A stretch of 64,000 nucleotides of DNA from CAYPTB01 sp964413535 (GTDB lineage Bacteria > Planctomycetota > UBA1135 > GCA-002686595). The notes below the pieces were generated by a model that worked only from the letters and a program-made list of their open reading frames with translations, had not been told where the DNA came from and made no database searches. Positions 35,767-43,077 of this stretch are shown here, one piece after another. The position numbers and the translations under genes are program-made. The DNA lies in the NCBI GenBank assembly GCA_964413535.1, contig CAYPTB010000054.1, forward strand, positions 1 to 64,000. Reading direction: 5' to 3'. Position 1 is the first letter of the stretch. Each line of letters begins with the position of its first letter.

Positions 35767-36597
35767 ATGCGCGCGATCGAACGAGTCACCGAGCACATCC
35801 GGAGCCACAGGTGCTATTCCCACCCGGTCTTCCAGCACTGGGCGGCCGTGGAACCCGCTCCCGAGGTGGTCGGAGCCCTGTTCCACCAGATCCAGTGCTT
35901 CTGCTCGTCCACGCGGCCGGGGCACAACCTTCCGGAGGCCCTGGGGGAACTCGGGTTCGACCTCGAATCCAACCTGCTGGCCGAGATCGTCGAGAGCGAG
36001 GAGAACCACGGGCCCGAGCTCGCCACCATGGCCGGTCACATCGTGAACCGCGCCGCGGGTCGAACGATCCTCCCCGATCTCTCCGATCAGCGCGCCGTGG
36101 AGGCGAAGCTCAAGGAGTTCTCCAACCGCCTGCTCGGGAGCCTGCCCGGCTACGACCTGCGGACGGGGCTCACGGTGCAGTGCCGCAAGGCCATCTCGGT
36201 CTTCGAGCGCCGCAAGCGAACCGACCGCGAGGCGACCTTCCTGAACCTCGGCGCGGCGCTCGCGCTCGAGGTCATCTCCAATCGCCACCTCATCCCGGGC
36301 GAGAAGCTCTGCCTGGTCGACAGCGGGATCTACGGCGCGTCCTTGGACGAGCCGGAGATGCACTACCTGCTCGAACACTTCGGCGAGCTCGGGGCCGAGC
36401 AGCAGCACGAGAAGAACGCTTCTTCCGCTGTCGAGCGCATGCTCACGCCGGCGACCGAGAAGCTCGTCCTCGAAGGCGCGAACGACTTCCTCGATTCGCT
36501 GGCGGGCCTGTGGGACGTCCTCGACGCGACGCTCTTGCACTCGGGCTTCCCGGCCGACACGAAGACCTCGATCGACGAGCCCGTCGCCGCCTGCTGA
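35767..36597 (+). CDS. haem-oxygenase-fold (iron-containing redox enzyme-like) protein
   Basis: This 276-aa helical protein starts at the ATG at 35767, with GAGG eight bases upstream. Helices carry possible iron ligands: ESEENH (Glu78/79, His81), LEVISNRH (Glu168, His174), and MHYLLEHFGELGAEQQH (Glu203, His204, Glu207, Glu211, His214). This fits the TENA/haem-oxygenase-like diiron family that includes UndA (fatty acid to 1-alkene) and CADD. The particular reaction is not deducible. Its position about 2.2 kb before the olefin operon is suggestive, but dinB on the opposite strand separates them. A TATACT box lies at 35654-35659. Confidence 0.6.
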   Translation: MRAIERVTEHIRSHRCYSHPVFQHWAAVEPAPEVVGALFHQIQCFCSSTRPGHNLPEALGELGFDLESNLLAEIVESEENHGPELATMAGHIVNRAAGRTILPDLSDQRAVEAKLKEFSNRLLGSLPGYDLRTGLTVQCRKAISVFERRKRTDREATFLNLGAALALEVISNRHLIPGEKLCLVDSGIYGASLDEPEMHYLLEHFGELGAEQQHEKNASSAVERMLTPATEKLVLEGANDFLDSLAGLWDVLDATLLHSGFPADTKTSIDEPVAAC

Positions 36598-36611
36598 TCG
36601 CGCGCTTCAGG

Positions 36612-36633
36612 GAGGTCCCGATTCGGGGACCTC
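36612..36633. terminator. bidirectional hairpin between convergent genes
   Basis: GAGGTCCC (36612-36619) pairs fully with GGGACCTC (36626-36633) around a 6-base loop. It fills the 39-bp gap between the convergent haem-oxygenase-fold gene and dinB and probably ends both transcripts. Confidence 0.55.
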
Positions 36634-36636
36634 GCG

Positions 36637-37854
36637 TCAGCCCGTTCGCTCGCTGGTCCGCGCGGACTCGCGCCGGAGCAGACTCGCCGGCACGAGCGTG
36701 TCGCGTCCGAACTTCCGCTTGAGCCGATCGACTCCGGCCGCGACGCGGCCGAGTCGCTCGTCCGAGGCGGGAGCGCCTGGCTCCGGGTCGCCGAAGAGCT
36801 GGGCCTGCCTGGGTGTCCGCACGTCCTCGAGGCCCGAGACCTGCACGCCGACCAGGCGCAGCGGACCGTGCGGAACGCGCTCGAGCAACTCGACCGCCGT
36901 CGCGTACAGCCGGGCGCCCAGGTTGGTCGGATAGTCGAGCGTCTTGCTGCGCGTGACCGTCTTGAAGTTCCAGAAGCGCGCTTTCAAGGCCACGGTTCGT
37001 CCGCGCAGTCCGCGTCCGCGCAGGTCGAAGGACAGCTCCTCGCAGAACTCGAACAAGAGGAGCCGCAGCCGCTCGCGATCCCCGATGTCCTCGGGGAACG
37101 TGCGCTCCATGCCGTGGGATTTTTCTTCGCGGCGCGGGTTCACGCGACGCGAATCGATGCCGTGCGCGAGATCGTAGATCCACGCCCCACTCGCACCGAA
37201 CCTTTGCATGACCGTCTCGCGCTCGCTCCGGGCGAGGTCGCCCACCGTCTTCACTCCGAGGGCCTCGAGCCGACGCGCCGTGCGCTCGCCCACGCCGAAG
37301 ATCCTCGACACCGGGAGCGGATCGAGCACCGCGCGCACCTCGTCCGCACGGATGATGCGGAAGCCGTCGGGCTTGTCGAGGTCCGACGCGAGCTTGGCGA
37401 GGAACTTGGACGGCGCGATCCCGATCGACGCCACGAGCCCCGTCTCGCGCAGGATGTCGCGCTTGACGAGGCGCCCGATCTCCTCGGCGTTCCCGTGCAG
37501 CCGTTCGCAGCCGGCGACGTCGAGGAAGGCCTCGTCCAAGGACAAGGACTCCACGAGCGGCGTGTAGCGCCGGAAGACTTCCATGATCTGCCGGCTCACC
37601 TTCGTGTAGCGCTCGAAGTTCGGGCGGATCAGGACCAGATCCGGACACAGCGCGAGGGCGCGCGCCGTCGGTTGAGCCGAGTGCACTCCGAACCGGCGCG
37701 CTGCGTAGCTCGCGGCAGAGATGACGCCCCGATCCTCGGCGCGTCCGCCGACGGCAACGGGCAGGTCGGCCAGCCGCGGGTCGTCGCGGATCTCGACGGA
37801 CGCGAAGAAGGCGTCCATGTCCACGTGCAGGATGGTCGGCGGAACGGGGGTCAT
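36637..37854 (-). CDS. dinB: DNA polymerase IV (Y-family translesion polymerase)
   Basis: This 405-aa lesion-bypass polymerase has the catalytic acidic residues in LHVDMDAFFASVE (Asp12, Asp14) and SLSLDEAFLDV (Asp107, Glu108). The ISAASYAARRFGV segment, the helix-hairpin-helix region (SRIFGVGERTARRLEALGV) and the little-finger domain with the KARFWNFKTVTRSKTL stretch follow. There is a short C-terminal extension past QLFGDPEP, the region where a beta-clamp binding peptide (QAQLFG) is seen. It diverges from oleA. Confidence 0.94.
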   Translation of the reverse strand: MTPVPPTILHVDMDAFFASVEIRDDPRLADLPVAVGGRAEDRGVISAASYAARRFGVHSAQPTARALALCPDLVLIRPNFERYTKVSRQIMEVFRRYTPLVESLSLDEAFLDVAGCERLHGNAEEIGRLVKRDILRETGLVASIGIAPSKFLAKLASDLDKPDGFRIIRADEVRAVLDPLPVSRIFGVGERTARRLEALGVKTVGDLARSERETVMQRFGASGAWIYDLAHGIDSRRVNPRREEKSHGMERTFPEDIGDRERLRLLLFEFCEELSFDLRGRGLRGRTVALKARFWNFKTVTRSKTLDYPTNLGARLYATAVELLERVPHGPLRLVGVQVSGLEDVRTPRQAQLFGDPEPGAPASDERLGRVAAGVDRLKRKFGRDTLVPASLLRRESARTSERTG

Positions 37855-38009
37855 TCTGGACGGTAGGGTCCGGCGGCTTCGGGTATCCGTCAACCGCGGT
37901 GGGCGCGGGGCACCCGGGAGGCCGTTTTTCGGGCGTCGTCCACTCGAGATCCACCGGCCGGCGGCCGCTGATAGCATGCTCCGCCTCCTCACGCTCGCGT
38001 TCCCCACCT

Positions 38010-39062
38010 TTGCGCTACGAGAGAGTTCAGATCGCCGCCTTCGCGCACGCCTTGCCGGAGCGGGTCGTGACGTCGGAGTCGATCGAGCACCGGCTCCGGC
38101 CGCTCTACGAACGCCTGCGCCTGCGGCCGGGACGCCTGGAGTTGATGAGCGGCATCCGCGAACGACGCCACTGGGAGCCGGGCACGCGGCCGAGCAGCGT
38201 GGCGGCGCGCGCCGGGAACCTCGCGCTCGCGAAGAGCGGCATCGACCGCACGCGCATCGGCTGCTTGATCCACGCATCGGTCAGCCGCGACTTCATGGAG
38301 CCCGCGACGGCGTCCGTCGTGCACCACCTGCTCGAGCTCGACTCGCGCTGCACCGTCTTCGATCTCTCGAACGCCTGCCTGGGCGTCGCCAACGCCATGA
38401 CGGTCGTCGCGAACATGATCGAGCTCGGCCAGATCGAGGCCGGGCTCGTCGTCGCCGGGGAGGACGGGGGGCCGCTGGTGGAGGAGACGATCCGCGCGCT
38501 CCTCGCGGATCCCGACGCGGGGAAGGCGGAGCTCAAGCGGGCGTTCGCTTCGCTGACGATCGGCTCGGGAGCCGCGGCCGTCGTGCTCGCGCGTGCTCCT
38601 CTCGACGCGGCGGGCGAAACGCCTCACCGCTGGCGGCTCTCCGCCAGCGTCCTCGGCGCGGCGACCGAGCACCACGCGCTGTGCCGCGGCGATCGCACGA
38701 GCGCGGGCGCGGGCCCGCTCATGGACACCGACTCCGAAGCGCTCCTCCAGGCGGGCAATGCGCTCGCCGCGCGCGTGTGGTGCGCCTTGAAGGAGGAGCT
38801 CGAGTGGGAGACGGCCGACGTCGACCGCTTCGTGACGCACCAGGTCGGCGTGGCGCACAAGCGGCTCTTGTTCGAGACGCTCGGGCTCGATCCGGCCCGC
38901 GACTTCCCCACCGTCGTGACGCTCGGGAACATCGGCTCCGTCTCGCTGCCGCTCTCCTTCAGCCTCGGCGAGGAGGCGGGTTTCCTGCACGGGGGTCAGC
39001 GGGTCGCCCTGCTCGGCATCGGGAGCGGATTGCACTGCCTCATGCTCGGCCTGGAGAGCTGA
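38010..39062 (+). CDS. oleA: OleA, thiolase-fold acyl-CoA head-to-head condensing enzyme
   Basis: This 350-aa enzyme joins two fatty acyl-CoA chains by non-decarboxylative Claisen condensation to a 2-alkyl-3-ketoacid. The catalytic triad is complete: Cys123 in SNACLGV, His277 in THQVGVAHK and Asn307 in LGNIGS. Glu97 in VSRDFMEPATAS matches the glutamate reported to activate the second acyl chain in Xanthomonas OleA, which separates it from FabH. The C-terminal GIGSGLHC is also OleA-like. The domain starts at a TTG at 38010 (LRYERVQIAAF); a GTG at 37899 would add 37 unlike residues. The rest of the pathway (oleB, oleC, oleD) lies 7.5-12 kb downstream on the same strand. Confidence 0.9.
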   Translation: MRYERVQIAAFAHALPERVVTSESIEHRLRPLYERLRLRPGRLELMSGIRERRHWEPGTRPSSVAARAGNLALAKSGIDRTRIGCLIHASVSRDFMEPATASVVHHLLELDSRCTVFDLSNACLGVANAMTVVANMIELGQIEAGLVVAGEDGGPLVEETIRALLADPDAGKAELKRAFASLTIGSGAAAVVLARAPLDAAGETPHRWRLSASVLGAATEHHALCRGDRTSAGAGPLMDTDSEALLQAGNALAARVWCALKEELEWETADVDRFVTHQVGVAHKRLLFETLGLDPARDFPTVVTLGNIGSVSLPLSFSLGEEAGFLHGGQRVALLGIGSGLHCLMLGLES

Positions 39063-39195
39063 TCCGGGAGCGGCCGCCCCGGCGAGCCGCCCGCCCCCCG
39101 CGGGAGCGGCTCGATCCGCTGGGACGCCCTCGATTTGTCCCGGAGGAGGATGGACAAGCGGGGCCCGGCTGTGGCATCACGTGCACCCCCATCGA

Positions 39196-39213
39196 ATTTC
39201 AGATTTCTCAAAT
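39196..39213. promoter_or_regulatory. candidate operator before the regulator and biosynthetic operon
   Basis: ATTTCAGA (39196-39203) and TCTCAAAT (39206-39213) form an inverted repeat with seven of eight positions matching, separated by TT. It is the most AT-rich patch in the 190-bp gap, and 40 bp before the ATG of the HTH regulator. Size and symmetry fit a dimeric MarR/GbsR-type repressor site. Confidence 0.45.
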
Positions 39214-39253
39214 ATCCGCGAGCGGCTCGCCTCGCCCTGCTCCCCCGGTTGCC

Positions 39254-39952
39254 ATGTCCACGAACCTCTCGACCCACGAGTCCGCGGCCAGCCTCTCGAC
39301 CCACGCTCCCCAAGCGACCCCCGAAGTCGACCCGGTCCTGCAGGCCGAGCTGCCGACGTTCGAGCTGTTCTTCAAGACCTTCGGCTTCAAGCGCATCCAC
39401 GGCCGCGTGTGGGGCCTGCTCGTGCTCTCCGAGCAACCGCTGTCGTCGCGCGACATCACGCACCAGCTCGGGATCTCGCAGGGCGCGACCAGCACGACCC
39501 TCAACGAGCTCACCGAGTGGGGCGCGATCCGCTCGGAGTTCGACTCCGGACGCCGCTGCCACCTGCATTCCCCCGTCGGCAACGCGCTCTCGATCGTTGC
39601 CACGGTCTTCCGGCGCCGCGAACAGGTCGCGTTCCAGCAGTTCAAGCAGGCCACGGCCCGTTCGCTCGACTTCGTCACGCAGCGCTACGGCTCGCGCGAC
39701 CCGCGCGTCGTCACCCTGCGCTCGATCATCACGACCTGCGAGATAGCCGAGGCCTTGATGTCGCTCGTGTTCTCGGCCGTCAACGGCGCGCTCGGCGATC
39801 CCGAGAGCTTCCTCTCGAAGGCCCTCAACACGGCGCTCAAGGTCGGAGTGGGTCTTCCGGCGCGCGGTCTCTTCCGCGACGAGAAGAAGCGTTTGGCGAA
39901 GATCCTCGATTCCTCCGCGGCGAAGACCGAACCCGAACGGGAGAGCGAGTGA
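39254..39952 (+). CDS. GbsR/MarR-type winged-helix transcriptional regulator
   Basis: This is a 232-aa protein. After a Ser/Thr-rich N-terminus comes a winged helix-turn-helix: FKRIHGRVWGLLVLSEQPLSSRDITHQLGISQGATSTTLNELTEWG. This layout, with the GRVWGLL helix, is typical of GbsR-like members of the MarR superfamily. The C-terminal half is helical and may form the dimer interface. The stop overlaps the ketosynthase start as GTGA, so it is the first gene of the biosynthetic operon and may control its own transcription through the inverted repeat upstream. The ligand is unknown. Confidence 0.78.
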   Translation: MSTNLSTHESAASLSTHAPQATPEVDPVLQAELPTFELFFKTFGFKRIHGRVWGLLVLSEQPLSSRDITHQLGISQGATSTTLNELTEWGAIRSEFDSGRRCHLHSPVGNALSIVATVFRRREQVAFQQFKQATARSLDFVTQRYGSRDPRVVTLRSIITTCEIAEALMSLVFSAVNGALGDPESFLSKALNTALKVGVGLPARGLFRDEKKRLAKILDSSAAKTEPERESE

Positions 39953-41187
39953 ACGAGTTCCCGCGCGTCGTCATCACCGGGGTCGGACTGACGAGCCCGA
40001 ACGGGAACGATCTCCGCGAGTTCCGCGCGAACTTGCTCGCGGGCGTCTCGGGCGTCGGACCGTACGAGATCCGCCACGTCGGCAAGACCCTGGCGGGACA
40101 GTGCGACTTCGACGGCCTGCGCTACCAGAAGCGCAAGGAGCTGCGCCGCGGAACGCGCGCGGGCTCGATCGCGATCTACTGCGCGAACGAGGCCGTCGCG
40201 AGCTCGGGCGTCGAGCTCGGCCGCTTCGATCCTGCGCGCGTCGGGATCTACACGGGCATCACCGAGCACGGCAACGTCGAGACCGAGAACCAGATCCACG
40301 AGGTGGCGGCCTACGACTTCGACCTCAAGTTCTGGTCGCACCACCACAACCCGCGCACGGTCGCGAACAATCCGGCGGGCGAAGTGACGCTCAACCTGGG
40401 CCTCGCCGGACCGGCCTACAGCCTCGGCGGCGCGTGCGCCGCGGGCAACCTCGGTCTGATCCAGGGCATGCAGATGCTCCAGCTCGGCGAGGTCGACTTC
40501 GCGCTCGGCGGCGGCGTCTCGGAATCGATCCACACCTTCGGCATCTTCGCGAGCTTCCAGTCGCAGGGCGCCCTGGGCCACCACGCCGATCCGACCAAGG
40601 CCTCGCGTCCCTTCGACACGGCGCGCAACGGCATCGTCGTGAGCGAGGGCGGTTGCCTGTTCGCGATCGAGCGCCTCGAGGACGCCCGCGCGCGCGGCGC
40701 GCGCATCTACGCCGAGGTCGTCGGACACGCCGTCAACTCCGACGGAACCGACTTCGTGCTGCCCGAGGCCAAGGGCCAGAACGCCTGCATGCGGCAGACG
40801 CTCGCCAAGGCGCGCGTGGAGCCCGAAGAGGTGCACCTGATCAGCACGCACGCGACCTCGACGCCATCGGGCGACTCGGTCGAGTGCGAGGCTTTGCGCG
40901 AGGTCTTCGGCGACTCGTCCACGACCTGGGTCAACAACACGAAGAGCTACATCGGGCACGCCATGGGCGCCGCCGCCGCGCTCGAGCTCGCCGGCAATCT
41001 TCCGAGCTTCGACGACGGCGTCGTGCACCCCACGATCAACGTCGACGAGCTCGATCCCGCGTGCGACGTGCGCAACCTCGTCTTGAACGAGCCGCGTCGC
41101 GTCGGGACCGTCGACACCATCCTGAACCTCTCCTTCGGCATGCTGGGCATCAACTCGGGTGTCCTCGTCCGGAAGGTCCGCGACTGA
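39949..41187 (+). CDS. FabF/KAS II-like beta-ketoacyl-ACP synthase
   Basis: This 412-aa condensing enzyme extends an ACP-bound acyl chain by a malonyl unit. Catalytic Cys163 lies in GGACAAGNLG, His301 in THATSTPSGD, and Lys332/His337 in NTKSYIGHAMGAA. The residues around the nucleophile (ACAAG) differ from the usual ACATG or ACSTS of housekeeping FabF. The gatekeeper loop is also unusual (KFWSHHHNPRTVANN). It starts with GTG at 39949, overlapping the regulator stop. It is followed after 24 bp by the acyl carrier protein, so it probably makes a dedicated chain rather than membrane fatty acids. Confidence 0.9.
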   Translation: MNEFPRVVITGVGLTSPNGNDLREFRANLLAGVSGVGPYEIRHVGKTLAGQCDFDGLRYQKRKELRRGTRAGSIAIYCANEAVASSGVELGRFDPARVGIYTGITEHGNVETENQIHEVAAYDFDLKFWSHHHNPRTVANNPAGEVTLNLGLAGPAYSLGGACAAGNLGLIQGMQMLQLGEVDFALGGGVSESIHTFGIFASFQSQGALGHHADPTKASRPFDTARNGIVVSEGGCLFAIERLEDARARGARIYAEVVGHAVNSDGTDFVLPEAKGQNACMRQTLAKARVEPEEVHLISTHATSTPSGDSVECEALREVFGDSSTTWVNNTKSYIGHAMGAAAALELAGNLPSFDDGVVHPTINVDELDPACDVRNLVLNEPRRVGTVDTILNLSFGMLGINSGVLVRKVRD

Positions 41188-41211
41188 TCCTCCCCATCCA
41201 CCGACAATCCC

Positions 41212-41484
41212 ATGAGCACCGAAGAAACCCGACTCGCCGTCCTCGACATCATCCAGAGCATCGTCCCGGACGAGGACCTCTCCGGCCTCTCGGACGCCGA
41301 GCCGCTGCGCGAGCAGATCGACCTCGACTCGATGGACTTCCTCGACATCGTGATGGAGCTGCGCAAGCTCTACGCGGTGCAGGTGCCCGAGAACGATTAC
41401 CCGAAGCTCGCGACGCTCGAGGGCTGCGTCACGTACCTCGCGCCGCTCCTCGCCGCCAAGGAATCGCACTGCGCGACGGCCTAG
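41212..41484 (+). CDS. acyl carrier protein
   Basis: This 90-aa carrier protein is phosphopantetheinylated at Ser40 in DLDSMDFLDIV. The sequence keeps the four-helix ACP pattern (LAVLDIIQSIVPDEDL, then ELRKLYAVQVPENDYPKLATLEGC). Two cysteines (GC and HC near the end) are unusual but probably irrelevant. The TAG stop at 41482-41484 is formed by the end of the inserted MITE-like element, so the last residues (HCATA) may differ from the ancestral protein. It would carry the chain for the ketosynthase, dehydratase, enoyl reductase and desaturase-like enzymes of this operon. Confidence 0.92.
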   Translation: MSTEETRLAVLDIIQSIVPDEDLSGLSDAEPLREQIDLDSMDFLDIVMELRKLYAVQVPENDYPKLATLEGCVTYLAPLLAAKESHCATA

Positions 41485-41647
41485 CAGCCCATTGAAGAAG
41501 TCATCCGGCGCCATGAACCCGTCCTCCACTCCAGTGCGGCACCCGAGAGCCTCGGAGAATTCACCAATTCGCCTGCGTTCCCGGGCACCCCACCGAAGCG
41601 GATGCCGGGCACCTGACATCCGGAGCACTTCTTCAACAGGCTGCTAG
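41481..41647 (+). mobile_element. MITE-like element, copy B
   Basis: This 167-bp element has ends CTAGCAGCCCATTGAAGAAG and, inverted, CTAGCAGCCTGTTGAAGAAG, about 24 bp of imperfect terminal repeat each. CTAG flanks both ends and could be the target-site duplication. Between the ends the sequence matches copy A (16095-16260, inverted) at nearly every base. There is no open frame for a transposase. It sits between the acyl carrier protein (stop at 41482-41484, inside the CTAG) and the flavoprotein start at 41651, so it is transcribed as part of the operon. The paired ends could fold into a long RNA hairpin. Confidence 0.82.
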
Positions 41648-41650
41648 CGC

Positions 41651-43072
41651 ATGCGCTACGACGCGATCGTCATTGGGGCGGGAATGAGCGGGCTGGCCGC
41701 GGGGATCCGCCTCGCCCAGTTCGACCGCCGCGTGGCGATCCTCGAGAAGCACTACGTGTGGGGCGGCCTCAACTCGTTCTACGGCAAGGGCAAGTACGCC
41801 TTCGACGTCGGGCTGCACGCGCTGACGAACTACGTGCCGGCCGGGACGCCGGGAGCGCCGCTCACGCGCGCGCTCAAACAGTTGCGACTGCGCCACGCCG
41901 ACCTCGAGCTCGGCGAGCAGGGCCATTCGGAGATCTTGTTCCCCGACGTGCGCCTGCGCTTCACGAACGATCCGGCCGTCCTGCGCGAAGAGGTCGCGCG
42001 CGCCTTTCCCGCCGAGACCGATCGTTTCCACGCGCTGTGGCGCGAGATGACGGAGGGTGAATGGGCCGTTCCCTCCAGGACTGCGTCGTCGGCGCGCGCG
42101 AAGCTCGGGGAGCGCCTGCGCGACCCGTTGCTGGTCGAGATGCTGCTCCTACCCCTGTGCTACTACGGGAGCGCGGTCGAGAACGACGTGGATTGGGGCC
42201 AGTTCAAGATCCTGTTCCGCTCGATCTTCGCGGAGGGTTTGGCGCGGCCCGAAGGCGGCGTGCGGCGGCTCTTGAACCTGCTCGTCAAGCGCTATCGCTC
42301 GCTGGGCGGAGAGCTCCGGCTGCGGGCGGGCGTGCGCAGGATCCGGATCGAAGGCGGGACGGCGCGCGGCGTCGTGCTGGACGACGGTACGGAGCTCGAG
42401 GCCGACGTCGTGCTGTCCAGCGCCGGCTTCGTGGAGACGATGCGCCTGTGCGGCGACGACGTGCTGCGCGAGCGCACGCACCCCGACGACAGCGGCCGAC
42501 TGACGTTCCTCGAATCGATCTCGGTGCTCGACCGCCCTCCTTCCGAGCTCGGACACACGGCCGCGACCTGTTTCTACTCGACCCGTTCGCGCTTCGACTA
42601 CCAGAGCCCCACGGAGCTCGTCGACCTCGCCTCCGGCCTCGTCTGCGCGCCGAACAACTTCCACTCGCGCGAGCCGATGAAGGACGCGCTCCTGCGCACG
42701 ACCGTGCTCGCGAACGGCGCCGCGTGGTGCGGCCTTCCCCCCCATGAGTACGCCGCGCGCAAGGAGGAGGCCGCGGAGCGCTCCATCGCTTCCTTCGCGG
42801 CCTTCGCCGCCCGTCATTCCTTCCCGGGCGGCGAGCGCCGCGACTGGCGCCCGCACACCGTGTTCCGCGACGTCTTCACGCCGCGCACGATCCGCACGTT
42901 CACCGGTCATCCCGCGGGGTGCGTCTACGGCTCACCGCGCAAGCGCGGCGACGGCGAGACGGGCATCCGCGGGCTCTACCTGTGCGGCACGGACCAGGGT
43001 TACCTCGGCATCGTCGGCGCGCTCCACTCGGGCATCCTCATGGCGAACCGCCACGCGCTCGTCCCCGTCTAG
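41651..43072 (+). CDS. phytoene-desaturase-like FAD oxidoreductase 1
   Basis: This 473-aa flavoenzyme is of the CrtI/amine-oxidase superfamily. The N-terminal dinucleotide-binding motif VIGAGMSGLAAG (GxGxxG at 9-14) and EKHYVWGGLNSF follow the CrtI pattern. The C-terminal FAD-binding segment GIRGLYLCGTDQGYLGIVGALHSG is also typical. CrtI-like enzymes add or isomerise double bonds in long hydrophobic chains. Within a fatty acid-type operon the likely substrate is an ACP-bound acyl chain, which is inference. It is five bases upstream of a second member. The start ATG at 41651 lies three bases past the inserted element. Confidence 0.8.
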   Translation: MRYDAIVIGAGMSGLAAGIRLAQFDRRVAILEKHYVWGGLNSFYGKGKYAFDVGLHALTNYVPAGTPGAPLTRALKQLRLRHADLELGEQGHSEILFPDVRLRFTNDPAVLREEVARAFPAETDRFHALWREMTEGEWAVPSRTASSARAKLGERLRDPLLVEMLLLPLCYYGSAVENDVDWGQFKILFRSIFAEGLARPEGGVRRLLNLLVKRYRSLGGELRLRAGVRRIRIEGGTARGVVLDDGTELEADVVLSSAGFVETMRLCGDDVLRERTHPDDSGRLTFLESISVLDRPPSELGHTAATCFYSTRSRFDYQSPTELVDLASGLVCAPNNFHSREPMKDALLRTTVLANGAAWCGLPPHEYAARKEEAAERSIASFAAFAARHSFPGGERRDWRPHTVFRDVFTPRTIRTFTGHPAGCVYGSPRKRGDGETGIRGLYLCGTDQGYLGIVGALHSGILMANRHALVPV

Positions 43073-43077
43073 TCCCC

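Noticed and set aside
37899..38009. A longer OleA starting at GTG 37899
   Set aside because: The extra 37 residues are Ser/Arg/Gly-rich and unlike OleA N-termini. The conserved fold begins right after the TTG at 38010.
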